Shown: positions 27,740 to 36,792, counted from the stretch's first letter. The stretch: 64,000 nucleotides of DNA from Nostoc edaphicum CCNP1411 (GCF_014023275.1 NZ_CP054698.1:6843001-6907000), one strand, 5' to 3'. A program made the numbers and translations. Notes: generated by a model not told the origin, from the sequence alone.

Positions 27740-29992
27740 ATGGATAACTTCCCTCAAACCAATTCTAGCTACCCTGTTGGGGGTGGTTTACCTGTGATTC
27801 AATATTGGGCAGAAAAAACTCTCTCACCACAAGGATTACAATTATGGCAAACTCTCAATCATAAAAGTGCGTGTTTATCCTGTGCTTGGGGTACGGGTGG
27901 ACAAAAGGGGGGGTTTGTTAATGAAGCGGGAGAATATTTACAACGCTGTGCTAAAAGTGTAGAAGCGATCGCTGCGGAATTGCAACCAGGAATTAAACAA
28001 GATTTTTTCTCAGAAAATAGCATCAGTGAGTTACAAAAACTGACTTCTCAAGAATGCGATCGCTTGGGTAGATTAAGTTATCCTCTCATTCTCAGATCAG
28101 GTTCATCCTATTATCAACGTATAAGCTGGGAAGAAGTTTATGACATCGCTACACAAGCCTTTAATTTACCACCAGCACGAATTGCTAGTTATAGTTCTGG
28201 ACGTTCATCTAATGAAGCTGCCTATTTACTACAATTATTCGTGCGATCGCTAGGTAGTAATAATTTAGCAGACTGTTCAGATTTGTGTCACGCACCCTCA
28301 ACAGTGGGGTTAAAAAAAGTTTTCGGTTCAGGTACATCAATGGTCAGTTTAGAGAGCCTGGAACATAGTGATTGTATCGTTTTAATTGGTTCCAACGCAC
28401 CTGCAAATCATCCCCGATTGATGAACGAATTGATAAAATTGCGGGAAAGAAGCGGTAAAATAATTATTATTAATCCTCAAATTGAAATAGGTTTAGTTAA
28501 ATTTGCATCTCCTGCATTTCCCATCAAATCTTTACTCACAGGAGGTTCAGATATATCTTCTTTATATTTACAACCAACTCCTGGTAGTGATGTCGCATTA
28601 TTTGTAGGTTTACAAAAATCTCTAATTGAACAGAACTTGATTAAAACAGAATATCTTAAATCTTATGCACACGATTGGCAAAAAGTTCTAGATTATGCTA
28701 ATAATACATCGTGGGATGATATCACTAAGACCTGTGGTTTATCCCAAGAAGAAATCACAGCGACAGCTTATATAATTGGTAAATCAGCACGTGTAGTTTT
28801 TGCCTGGGCAATGGGGATCACTCAACATGCTAACGGTGTAGATAATGTTTTTAGTATTGCTAATACAGCATTAATTACAGGGAACGCTGGTAAAATCGGT
28901 GCTGGAACAATGCCTATTCGAGGACATTCCAATGTGCAAGGATTTGGTTCAATGGGTGTCACTACAAACTTGCGGGAAGAAATCAAACAAGCACTATCTG
29001 AACTATTAGGAAAACCTCTAAATGAAACTCCTGGTTATCATACCCGTGACTTAATAACAGCGGCAGAATTAGGAAAAATAGATACGCTATTTTGTTTAGG
29101 GGGAAATTTATATGCAGCTAATCCAGATTTACAGCAAGCAAAACAAGCATTATCGCAAATAGAAACCATTTTTTATGTATCTACTAAACCGAACTTAGGA
29201 CACTTTCACGGATTAGCCAAAAAGCAAACTTTAATACTACCTGTCTTCAATCGCTTTGAAAATCCTCATAAAACAACAACTGAATCAGGTAATAACTTTG
29301 TACGGTTAAATAACGAAGGTAAAAGTCATTTACAACCACCTGATGCTGATCTAATTTCAGAAATAGAATTAATTACAGAAATTGCCCATCGGTTACATGG
29401 GAAAATACCAATAGACTGGCGTAAACTCCAAGATACAGTTTATGTAAGAAAATTAATTGCTAAAACTATTCCTGGCTATAAAAAAATTGGCACAATTGAC
29501 CAAGAAAAACAGGAATTTATCATTGAAGGGCGGATTGTAGATGAACCTAAATTTCCTACATCTGATGGCAAAGCACAGATGTTTGTCACACCTTTACCAC
29601 AATTATCGCTACCTTCTAAAGAAACATTTGGTGTGACACAAAATCAGCCAGGAATTGTGTTAATTTTAGGGACAGGACGCAGCTATGGTCAACATAATAC
29701 TGTAGTTTATCGCAATGAAGATAAATATCGAGGAATGCCCCATCGTCACTGTATTTTAATGAATTCTCTAGATGTCAAAAAAGCGGGATTCCATGAACAT
29801 CAGCGAATAAAAGTGAAAGGGGATAGGGGAGAATTAGACAATATTGAAATTATTTGTGGCGCAATCCTTGAAGGTGTAGCTTTTATGTTTTATCCTGAAG
29901 CTAATATTTTATTTCAAGCAAAAATTGATCCACAAAGTGGCACACCTGCTTATAAAAGAGTTCCGATTTGTGTTTATAGATCCCCGCTCTGA
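27740..29992 (+). CDS. Molybdopterin oxidoreductase of the FdhF/YdeP type
   Basis: The 750-residue protein is a member of the DMSO-reductase superfamily, with bis-molybdopterin binding domains across residues 120-600 and a C-terminal beta-barrel domain (about 640-745, GRSYGQHNT). The metal ligand position is Cys183 in SDLCHAPSTVG, matching the selenocysteine/cysteine position of formate dehydrogenase H (UHGPS). The N-terminus has CLSC (Cys45, Cys48) and Cys70 but not the full set needed for a [4Fe-4S] cluster, as in YdeP. The true substrate of this branch is not established; formate dehydrogenase is not implied. No partner subunits or FdhD are nearby. A strong hairpin terminator follows. Confidence 0.85.
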   Translation: MDNFPQTNSSYPVGGGLPVIQYWAEKTLSPQGLQLWQTLNHKSACLSCAWGTGGQKGGFVNEAGEYLQRCAKSVEAIAAELQPGIKQDFFSENSISELQKLTSQECDRLGRLSYPLILRSGSSYYQRISWEEVYDIATQAFNLPPARIASYSSGRSSNEAAYLLQLFVRSLGSNNLADCSDLCHAPSTVGLKKVFGSGTSMVSLESLEHSDCIVLIGSNAPANHPRLMNELIKLRERSGKIIIINPQIEIGLVKFASPAFPIKSLLTGGSDISSLYLQPTPGSDVALFVGLQKSLIEQNLIKTEYLKSYAHDWQKVLDYANNTSWDDITKTCGLSQEEITATAYIIGKSARVVFAWAMGITQHANGVDNVFSIANTALITGNAGKIGAGTMPIRGHSNVQGFGSMGVTTNLREEIKQALSELLGKPLNETPGYHTRDLITAAELGKIDTLFCLGGNLYAANPDLQQAKQALSQIETIFYVSTKPNLGHFHGLAKKQTLILPVFNRFENPHKTTTESGNNFVRLNNEGKSHLQPPDADLISEIELITEIAHRLHGKIPIDWRKLQDTVYVRKLIAKTIPGYKKIGTIDQEKQEFIIEGRIVDEPKFPTSDGKAQMFVTPLPQLSLPSKETFGVTQNQPGIVLILGTGRSYGQHNTVVYRNEDKYRGMPHRHCILMNSLDVKKAGFHEHQRIKVKGDRGELDNIEIICGAILEGVAFMFYPEANILFQAKIDPQSGTPAYKRVPICVYRSPL

Positions 29993-30024
29993 CTTTTCCC
30001 ATTAAGTCTTAGATTTAAGAATTT

Positions 30025-30062
30025 AAAAAACGGTAGAGCAATTAGCAATCTACCGTTTTTTA
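30025..30062 (+). terminator. Intrinsic terminator after the molybdoenzyme gene
   Basis: AAAAAACGGTAGA and TCTACCGTTTTTT form a 13-bp stem around GCAATTAGCAA. The A-run and T-run on both sides make it work in either direction, serving also the convergent TspO gene. Confidence 0.8.
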
Positions 30063-30136
30063 TGTATGTTGAATGTAGTACTCAAAAATCAAGTGATATT
30101 TTTGCTTGCTTTCATGTGAAAGTGAATTTTGAGTAT

Positions 30137-30892
30137 TTATTTTTCCACAGGTGTTAGTTTTAAAGGATACAATGGCTCAGATCCATTTAATTGCCAAATT
30201 CTAAATACCAATACAGCAGCTACAGTTAGCCATACACAAGAAAATGATAAAGTCATTCCCGCTACAGGATTAGTTTGCCAATAAATTGCCGTCACCACTA
30301 AAGCAGATAACCAAGGGCCTAAAATAACCACAGGAACAGCAGCACCTAATCTCCGTTCTACAGTAAAAATCGTATTCCAAGTATCCCCCAAAGCCAGATG
30401 CACCACAAACAAAATTAAAGGCAGCACTAAAAATTGGTGATTCATTTGCTGCCAAACCAATACAGAAGAAATTACCCGTAAAACGGCAATTATCATCCAA
30501 ACTATGGGAAATACTAAAGGTGGAGGAGACCATCTTGGTCTGATTACCTGGTCATAAGTCTGACGAGAACGGGTATTATCTAAAAGAGAAAAAATTCGTG
30601 AACGGATACTTAATAGAGCAAAAAATAATCCGGTTAAGAAAGTGCTAAACCAATTGGGAAAAGAAGAATTGCTATCAATCAACATTACTATTTTTTCCAT
30701 TCCCAGCAACACAAGAACCATGACTACTATTTGTAGGACAGTCCCTAGTGTATAAACTAAAACTGCTCTAACATCTAGTTCTTGTGTATTAACTATTGAT
30801 GTATTTGGAAACTGTTGTTGATTAAGAGTTTTTACCCCCATCACTGCATTTACAAATTGTTCAACTATTCCACTATTATTTGATTTATTCAT
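30137..30892 (-). CDS. TspO/MBR family membrane protein
   Basis: The 251-residue protein ends in a TspO/MBR-like five-helix domain (about residues 85-240) with the hallmark RPRWSPPPLVFPIVWMI at its first loop and helix, plus LGDTWNTIF and aromatic-rich later helices. TspO binds tetrapyrroles and cholesterol-like ligands and affects stress responses and tetrapyrrole turnover. About 85 additional residues at the N-terminus include another membrane span (VLVYTLGTVLQIVVMVLVLLG), which is longer than bacterial TspO of about 160 residues. The N-terminal extension could be a separate feature of this cyanobacterial branch. It converges with the molybdoenzyme gene. Confidence 0.78.
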   Translation of the reverse strand: MNKSNNSGIVEQFVNAVMGVKTLNQQQFPNTSIVNTQELDVRAVLVYTLGTVLQIVVMVLVLLGMEKIVMLIDSNSSFPNWFSTFLTGLFFALLSIRSRIFSLLDNTRSRQTYDQVIRPRWSPPPLVFPIVWMIIAVLRVISSVLVWQQMNHQFLVLPLILFVVHLALGDTWNTIFTVERRLGAAVPVVILGPWLSALVVTAIYWQTNPVAGMTLSFSCVWLTVAAVLVFRIWQLNGSEPLYPLKLTPVEK

Positions 30893-31048
30893 AATTAAGA
30901 GATTGTACGTAGCTTGTAATTAGTAGTAATAAGTCATTATATGATAGTCTAATGGTTCAAAATAATTTTTATAGTATCTTTTAATATCAGAGTTTATAAG
31001 TTGCGAATCTAATGTACAGTCTTTCTTAAGTGATATTGAGGAAAAAAC

Positions 31049-31666
31049 GTGGAATTTCAGAAGTTATTGTATATTTTTACTCTAGTAAAGATTGCTACGT
31101 TCGCTCTGAGTGTACCTGTATTTGCTCAAATCACACAGACTCCCTCCAATTCTTCACAATCGAGTTGTCGTGCAACTAAAGTAGATACTCCAATTTTTAA
31201 AGAACCTTCAACATCATCCAACGCTATCAGAATATTGTCGGCAACAACAAAGATTGCTTTGGCATATATACCAGCTAGTGGAGATAGATTTGTCAGAATT
31301 CAATCTCCGACTTCAGGGTTTATTCAAACCGCTGTGCTGAAATTTTGTCAGACGAATAACAACGCTCAAAACCTGTCGAGTAAACCTACTATTGGCAGTG
31401 AATGCCGGCAACTTGTACAACCTCAAACTCTACGTCTCCAACCAAGTACCAAAGGAGCCTATATTGCAACACTTTCTCCAAATACAATAGTGTTTGTGAA
31501 CTTGCTTACAGGTAATGTAGTTAAGTCATACAAAGCTGAAAATTACATTTGGGTAGAAATCGACCTTGCCAGAAGTTTCCCTGGAGAGTTATCCGGTAAT
31601 GGTTGGATAGCCAATAGTGACTTAATAAATACTCCTGGATTAAGCAGTCTGACTTATTGTAGTTAG
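31049..31666 (+). CDS. Secreted SH3-like domain protein
   Basis: The 205-residue protein begins with a GTG start preceded by TTGAGGAAAA (good ribosome binding site), has a signal peptide (about 1-26, ending VFAQ) and then two SH3b-like regions rich in Cys and short beta strands: residues 38-105 (CRATKVDTPIFKEPS... and FVRIQSPTSGFIQTAVLKFC) and 117-200 (CRQLVQPQTLRLQPSTKGAY... and YIWVEIDL...GWIANSDLI). Bacterial SH3b domains usually bind cell-wall or surface ligands. No catalytic domain is attached. Its function is unknown; a secreted, possibly envelope-associated protein is likely. Confidence 0.72.
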   Translation: MEFQKLLYIFTLVKIATFALSVPVFAQITQTPSNSSQSSCRATKVDTPIFKEPSTSSNAIRILSATTKIALAYIPASGDRFVRIQSPTSGFIQTAVLKFCQTNNNAQNLSSKPTIGSECRQLVQPQTLRLQPSTKGAYIATLSPNTIVFVNLLTGNVVKSYKAENYIWVEIDLARSFPGELSGNGWIANSDLINTPGLSSLTYCS

Positions 31667-31782
31667 TAGTCAAACACCTTAAGTTTCCTCATCCTAGTTG
31701 TGCATCTTCATAGAGAATTGGTATTAGAAGAAGATTTTTTAGATAAAAAGTTGGGATTGACTACAGCAACAACTGATTAACC

Positions 31783-33522
31783 TCAAATTCCATGACTTTT
31801 ACCAACTACCCAATTACGCCGGAAAAACCGAGCTAAAGCTGATTCTTCTAAGGATAGATAAATTGGGCGTCCGTGGGGACAGGTGCGGGGGTTGCGAGTG
31901 CGTTGCCAATTATCTAAAAGTGTCTGCATTTCTTGTTGATTCATTGGTGTACCGTTACGAATGGCACTGCGACAGGCGACGGCTACTTGGGCTGTTTGTA
32001 AGTCGCCTCCCCAACTAAGTTCTAAAATTGCTTCTGCACAGTCATCTCGTTGCTGCAAAGGGGCGGGGATGTTACGAACTGCCCAAAGTTGTTCGCCAAA
32101 GGGTTCTATTTCTAAACCGATGCGTTGCAGTTGTGATACTTGCGCTGGTGATAATTGATAAAGAATGATTGACGGTTCAACGGGAACAAGTTGCCAATTA
32201 TCACACAATTGCTCATATAAAACTCGCTCATGGGCAATATGCTGTTCTACTAACCACATACCACCTGAATGTTCCGCCACAATATAGGTGTTGCTAACTT
32301 GAGCGACAGCTTTTAAGGAGTTAGGAGAGACGCGATTAATCGCGTCTGTAGAAGGGTTGGGATTTTGAGAATTGAAATTGTAACCACCTTTGGCTTCTGC
32401 GGCTTTGAGTAATTTACTAACTCGTGTTGTGTGAACAGCTTCTTTAAGATTGCTAGAAGAGATGCTGAGTGCTTGGTTAATTGCTTGGGTAATTTGCTGT
32501 TGCCAATAAATGATTTCGTTGAGGTAAATTTCTGTTTTTGCTGGATTGCGATTCCAGTTAATTTGATCGGGAGAAATGGCAAGATGTAAGAAACAAATTG
32601 GATAGCGATCGCGTGGTAATGTTCTGTGAAATGCTGATAATATCGTTTGCTCTAGTTCTGGTGTCTTCACCATCCTGCCGTTGATGGCTACACGTACCCA
32701 ATCTGGACGATGACGATGAGTGCGATCGGGTAATCCTACCACTAAATTTAGTGTTGAGTGCTGAGTGCTGAGTGCTGAGTGAGGAGTGGGGAGTGAGGAG
32801 TGGGGAGTTGGGAGTGGCGAGTTGGGAGGGTTGGGTATTTCGAGTTTTAGTTCTTGCAAGTCACCTTGTCGCACTTGGGGTAAAATCTGCGGTAGAAGTT
32901 GCCCAGTTGTGGCGGCGGGACAAATGGTGAACCATTGACGGTCATTTTGCCAAATCTGCCAGGTGACGTGGGGATGACACATAGCAATTTGTTGAATTGC
33001 GGCTTGCACAGCTTTTATTTGCTGTGCTGCTATGGGTAATCCCTGACGACGAGATGAGCAATTACCAAAAAGATTGGAAACTGTAACCACTGTACCAGGT
33101 GCGATCGCTGTTACTTCAACTTCCACAACTTCCCCGGCGTCACCGTAAACTATCCGCCATCCTAATTTTCCACCCACAGGACGACTCAAAATTTCCAAAT
33201 CTGCCAGAGTCGTCAAACTATGCAACGCCTCACCACGAAACCCTAAACTGTTAATTTTCCACAAATCGGCACTAGAGCGAATTTTACTAGTGCTGTGGGC
33301 TGTCGCTGCTTGTTGCAAATCATCTAGATTCATTCCACAACCATTATCTGCAACACGAATTCGCCATTGTTGCGGCCATAGAGAAACCACAATTCGCGTT
33401 GCACCTGCGTCTAGGGAATTTTCTGCCAATTCCCGCACCACAGAAGCTAAAGAGTCGATTACCTCACCAGCTGTAATGAGATATACGACTTCTGTTGGTA
33501 GAGCTTGAATAGTAGATGCCAT
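31783..33522 (-). CDS. mutL: DNA mismatch repair protein MutL
   Basis: MutL couples mismatch recognition by MutS to strand removal. The N-terminal GHKL ATPase (about 1-200) shows motif I AGEVIDSLASVVRELAEN with the catalytic Glu and Asn, motif II DNGCGM and motif III GFRGEAL. The C-terminal domain has LVEQHIAHERVLYEQL, resembling the DQHA(x2)E(x4)E metal motif of endonuclease-type MutL, and near the end CPHGRPIY. The 579-residue length fits. The linker contains in-frame repeat DNA: a heptamer run encoding PTPHSSLPTPHS-like text (32751-32830) and a palindrome (32328-32347). It is monocistronic, on the minus strand. Confidence 0.93.
   Translation of the reverse strand: MASTIQALPTEVVYLITAGEVIDSLASVVRELAENSLDAGATRIVVSLWPQQWRIRVADNGCGMNLDDLQQAATAHSTSKIRSSADLWKINSLGFRGEALHSLTTLADLEILSRPVGGKLGWRIVYGDAGEVVEVEVTAIAPGTVVTVSNLFGNCSSRRQGLPIAAQQIKAVQAAIQQIAMCHPHVTWQIWQNDRQWFTICPAATTGQLLPQILPQVRQGDLQELKLEIPNPPNSPLPTPHSSLPTPHSALSTQHSTLNLVVGLPDRTHRHRPDWVRVAINGRMVKTPELEQTILSAFHRTLPRDRYPICFLHLAISPDQINWNRNPAKTEIYLNEIIYWQQQITQAINQALSISSSNLKEAVHTTRVSKLLKAAEAKGGYNFNSQNPNPSTDAINRVSPNSLKAVAQVSNTYIVAEHSGGMWLVEQHIAHERVLYEQLCDNWQLVPVEPSIILYQLSPAQVSQLQRIGLEIEPFGEQLWAVRNIPAPLQQRDDCAEAILELSWGGDLQTAQVAVACRSAIRNGTPMNQQEMQTLLDNWQRTRNPRTCPHGRPIYLSLEESALARFFRRNWVVGKSHGI
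32328..32347. repeat. Dispersed palindrome inside the mutL linker
   Basis: AGACGCGATTAATCGCGTCT is a perfect 20-bp palindrome in the coding strand of mutL, translated as part of TDAINRVS. The same GACGCG...CGCGTC class is widely dispersed between Nostoc genes; a decayed relative may be present near 44779-44791. Confidence 0.75.
32751..32830. repeat. Heptamer-type short tandem repeat inside the mutL linker
   Basis: The plus strand reads GTGTTGAGTGCTGAGTGCTG and continues through GAGTGAGGAGTGGGGAG-type units to about 32830. It encodes a Pro/Ser/Thr/His-rich linker in mutL. This is the same STRR class normally found between Nostoc genes. Confidence 0.75.
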
Positions 33523-33921
33523 AAATTATAGTTTATAGCTTCTAGGGGCACAGGGAGTTGAAGAAGGCAGGAGGCAGAAGGCAGAAGGTTCAATGTTTTG
33601 TAGGGGATTCAACACCGTACTTAATTGGGGCCACAAAACAAGAAAATTTGGTGTTCTTGTCTTAAACCGCAAGTTCGATGATTGTCACGGGCAAAGAGCA
33701 GAAAACAGTATTCCAACTGAAACTCCTGCCTTCTGCCCTCTGCCTTTCTTGATAAACATGATGAATTATCTGTGTTTATTTGTGGTTTTTTTCTAAAACA
33801 TTGATTTTTGTAAGATATCTATTGTGCATTACAACTTTCTCTACAGCATCAGAAAAAATCAGTGATTGCAACATTAATTAACATTAAATCGCCTTAATTT
33901 ATGAATATTTCTAGGTGATTG
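33523..33921. other. Intergenic region with GCAGAAGG/CCTTCTGC repeats
   Basis: Between mutL and the deaminase-like gene. It holds GGCAGGAGGCAGAAGGCAG (about 33566-33590) and its rough complement CCTGCCTTCTGCCCTCTGCC (about 33725-33745), which could fold back around 150 bases. The rest is AT-rich. No gene seen. Confidence 0.4.
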
Positions 33922-34971
33922 TTAATTAGTATCTCTCATAGCCAAAACTTTAGGTGGTTCAGGTTTCAGTAAACCGTTCAACAGGGATGCGGGACGTTGA
34001 CTGTAGGGCCAAGCAAAAGCATGACGGAAAGCTGCATCTTGACAAGCTTGTAGTTGTTCAAAACTAATAATGTCGTAAGTCAAGAGATTTTCGTACTCAA
34101 ACGGTAGACGCACATTGTGCAATCCAGCATTATCAGTACAAATAGCTATATCAACCCCAGCATCAAAACAACGGTCAAAAACTAATTTGAGTTGACGTAT
34201 ATCCTGCAAAGTACCTGTTTTCAGGTAAGTTGTCGGACAAACCTCTAAACATTGCCCGCGTTTAGCCACATCATTAAGTAACTCTGGATACAGTAGGGGA
34301 ATTTGGATGCCGTGACCAATTCGCATTAAATAGGGTAATAGTTCTGGATAACAACCTGCGGTGGTTTCATATAGATGTCCCGTTGTGTTAACACCCAGCG
34401 ATCGCGCATAATCGTATAAGCTAATCCATTCTTCTAAGCGATCGGCGTAATAGCTATCACCCCCCGCTACATCTACTGCACAAACATACTGTTTATTTTG
34501 CGCCGCTAAATCAACAATCGCCTTGTTCACCTCATAAGGTAGACGTGTGTGCATACAGAGAATTTGGCTAGTAACAATCGGATGTTCTGGCTGGTGGCTG
34601 GCAAGTCCTACTACCTGCACAATCTCTGTCATCTTGTCAATTCTTTCGGATTGATTCAGATGCTCAGGTGTTCGTAGATAGGGAGTGTAACGCAGTTCCA
34701 AATAAGCCAAATTTTCAAAAATGTAAGCACCCCGCACCAAGCGATAGATAAAGTAAGGCAAAGTATCCACAGTTTGCACACTTTCTACCAAGGTGTGTAA
34801 TTCTAGATACTCATCCAAGGTGTTGCGTGGGCGAGTATAAAAATCTTCAAAGTCTGAATAGTCAGCAAAGCGGGAAATCAACTCTGAAGAATGTCGCTCG
34901 AAATATCGCCATAAAACTCGTGGTACGACGGAGCCGCCCAGATGTCTATGTAATTCAGCATATAAAGCCAT
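33922..34971 (-). CDS. Adenosine-deaminase-like amidohydrolase
   Basis: The 349-residue protein has the adenosine deaminase fold. The metal-binding HRHLGGS lies at the very start (ELHRHLGGSVVPRVLW), the mid-protein His/Glu pair appears in NTTGHLYETT (in place of the usual HAGE), and the late metal-binding Asp in ICTDNAGLHNVRLPFEY (in place of TDDP). These substitutions place it in a divergent branch, so deamination of adenosine itself is not certain. An upstream ATG-type start at 35055 adds 28 hydrophobic residues; the ATG at 34971 (MALYAELHRHL) matches the family start and is chosen. Confidence 0.8.
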   Translation of the reverse strand: MALYAELHRHLGGSVVPRVLWRYFERHSSELISRFADYSDFEDFYTRPRNTLDEYLELHTLVESVQTVDTLPYFIYRLVRGAYIFENLAYLELRYTPYLRTPEHLNQSERIDKMTEIVQVVGLASHQPEHPIVTSQILCMHTRLPYEVNKAIVDLAAQNKQYVCAVDVAGGDSYYADRLEEWISLYDYARSLGVNTTGHLYETTAGCYPELLPYLMRIGHGIQIPLLYPELLNDVAKRGQCLEVCPTTYLKTGTLQDIRQLKLVFDRCFDAGVDIAICTDNAGLHNVRLPFEYENLLTYDIISFEQLQACQDAAFRHAFAWPYSQRPASLLNGLLKPEPPKVLAMRDTN

Positions 34972-35338
34972 AGTGGTATTTTTGGGTAAAAATTTCAATA
35001 ATTGTAACAAAAACATAGAAATAAAAAATCTGTACTCGAAAAAATTTAGCTCCAAAGAAGTTCGAGCAGAGGTTTACCACTATCTGGATTTTTCAATAGA
35101 GGCTCTCACCTAAATGCTGCCTGAAGGTCGATATTTTTTCCTTATTTTCTGAAAATCCAGCATTTAATACTGTTTTGAGCATGAATAAACTTGACACTAT
35201 CAAGATTAAATTGATACGATCAATACCCTTAATTAATTTTTGTGTTACACTAAAACAACATTGCTATTGTTGAGCAAGTAAAATATAGCAATATATTTTT
35301 CCTTTAACTAAGCAAACTCCTGGCAAGGTTGGTATTAA
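34972..35338. other. Divergent intergenic region, nothing recognised
   Basis: About 370 AT-rich bases between the deaminase-like gene and a small conserved-looking gene. It should contain both promoters. No repeat or motif stood out. Confidence 0.3.
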
Positions 35339-35548
35339 TTGAAAATTCAAGCGTTAGAAGTAAAGGCTGGCGATCGCATTATTGCTTACTGCAACAACAA
35401 AATGCAAACCTGCAAGGTAAAGCGCATTTTAGATCCCGGTCAAGCTAATATCACACTATCAGTTTTCACCTCTGAGAATTATCGCGGATGCTCAGTTTCA
35501 TCTATAGTCCGCTTTCAAAGCAACGCCTTAGTTGATTTGGTAAGTTAA
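35339..35548 (+). CDS. Small hypothetical protein, 69 aa
   Basis: The frame uses a TTG start preceded by TGGCAAGGTTGG (a plausible AAGG ribosome binding site). The product is a compact, beta-rich 69-residue protein (KIQALEVKAGDRIIAYCNNK, then CKVKRILDPGQANITLSVF) without membrane segments. The GDRI and VKRI words resemble small cyanobacterial beta-barrel proteins of unknown function. I do not recognise a named family. HIP1 (GCGATCGC) occurs within the gene. Confidence 0.6.
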   Translation: MKIQALEVKAGDRIIAYCNNKMQTCKVKRILDPGQANITLSVFTSENYRGCSVSSIVRFQSNALVDLVS

Positions 35549-35775
35549 AAATCAAGTAAATATTCCATCTCAAAAATATTTCTAACTATTGTCCAGCCTC
35601 AAGCTGGACAAAACTTTTGTTAAAGGGTAGGTTGAAAACCCCGGATAAACAGCAACGTTGTTGCGTATTTTGTGCTTTAGATAGAGGATGAAAAGACTCT
35701 CCTGGGAGGAGAGGGGAGTTGATCTTGCTCCTGCCATTTTTTAGTTCCGTCGAACTCTTGTTATTGTGAGGTACA

Positions 35776-35808
35776 AGAACCCCGACTTTTTTGAAAAGTC
35801 GGGGTTCT
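35776..35808. terminator. Strong hairpin, terminator-like repeat
   Basis: AGAACCCCGACTTTT and AAAAGTCGGGGTTCT form a perfect 15-bp stem with a 3-base loop. It belongs to the same repeat family as the hairpin after the lipase gene (15056-15086). It sits between the small TTG-start gene and the next antitoxin gene. Confidence 0.65.
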
Positions 35809-35877
35809 GGGGATCTGATTGAGCAATATTCGCTCTACAAAATTTAGAATAAGATGAGGTTTACTAATTATTTGGCA

Positions 35878-36099
35878 ATGGAAGTTTTAAAACTTACAAC
35901 TAAAATCGATGAATCAGGATATTTAAATCTTAATATTCCAACGCAATTAGCGGCGGTTGAAGTGGACATTGTAGTTGTTTTGAATCCAGTTTCGTCAGAG
36001 GAAAAGCAACCTAGTTATGATTTTTCTGATTTGGTGGGGCGATTAACTTGGCGGGGAGATGCGGTAGCTATGCAGAGGAATCTACGCGATGAGTGGTAA
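35878..36099 (+). CDS. Antitoxin of a VapBC-type module
   Basis: From the inner ATG (35878) this gives a 73-residue protein: a short beta start (MEVLKLTTKIDESGYLNLNIPTQL), a VDIVVVLNPV strand and an acidic/aromatic C-terminus (PSYDFSDLVGRLTWRGDAV...). This start-of-protein pattern is frequent in cyanobacterial antitoxins paired with PIN toxins. An upstream ATG (35854) would add eight residues. The stop codon lies inside the following PIN toxin gene, whose ATG at 36089 overlaps it by 11 bases. Confidence 0.75.
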   Translation: MEVLKLTTKIDESGYLNLNIPTQLAAVEVDIVVVLNPVSSEEKQPSYDFSDLVGRLTWRGDAVAMQRNLRDEW

Positions 36100-36466
36100 T
36101 CGCTACGTATTGGATACGAATGCGATAGTAGCTCTGCTCCAAGGAAATTCTCAACTTATTCAATTACTTCAAGGTGCTGATTGGATTGGAGTTTCAGTTA
36201 TTAGCAAAATTGAATTTCTCGCGTTTTCTGGGCTGAGTTAAGAGGATATTCAGCTTTTTGAGCAGTTTTTGCAACGAGTTGAGGTTGTCAATTTAGTGGC
36301 GAGTGATGCTGTTTTGATTAAGAAAATCATTGAAATTCGCCAGCAATATCGGTTGAAACTACCAGATACAATTATTGCAGCAATGGCGATCCAAAATTCA
36401 GCAAGTTTGGTGACTGCCGATCAAGAGTTTGCGAAGGTAACAATTTTAACAGTAATTAAGTGGTAG
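36089..36466 (+). pseudogene. VapC-type PIN toxin with one in-frame nonsense codon
   Basis: Reading from ATG 36089 gives NRYVLDTNAIVALLQG, the classic VapC opening, and continues to TAG at 36464-36466 as 125 codons in one frame, interrupted only by TAA at 36239-36241 (codon 51). All four PIN acidic positions are present: Asp in LDTN, Glu in SKIEFLAF, Asp in LPDTIIAA and Asp in TADQEF. The codon context LS-stop-ED suggests GAA (Glu) mutated to TAA. A 50-residue fragment lacks most of the active site, so the toxin is probably inactive, unless the stop is read through or is a sequencing error. The downstream fragment has its own ATG at 36269. Confidence 0.85.
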
Positions 36467-36792
36467 TCCCTACACAATAAGTAAAAAAGTCAAACAAAAA
36501 TTCTGTAGCTTAATCGCCGCAATGCTCAAGCGATAAGCAAAAGAAAGCTTTGGCTATCTTTTTCGATCTAAAAACGATGTCTACGATCAGCTATGCCTAC
36601 ACACTGCTAACATTTAGGCATAGTGCAGGCTAAAAGTCTTCTGAGTCCTTATGTCAACCCTAATTGAGATGATCTTCCCCTGGCAAAGCGATGCCTACGG
36701 CGAGCTTATCTACCAGACGTTGCGCGTAGCTTGCTTCCACGGAGTGGTACGCTAACGCATTACTAAGATCACCTTCCAATTGATGGCTTTTG
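36467..36792. other. Intergenic region with dispersed Nostoc repeats
   Basis: About 320 bases with GCGATGCCTACGGCGAGCTT, CTACCAGACGTTGCGCGTAG and GGTACGCTAACGCA-type words (about 36690-36760), a well-known style of dispersed repeat in Nostoc. No gene was seen. Confidence 0.5.

Noticed and set aside
33593..33796. Plus-strand frame of 67 codons after mutL
   Set aside because: Passes through CCTTCTGCCCTCTGCC repeat DNA; no start signal.
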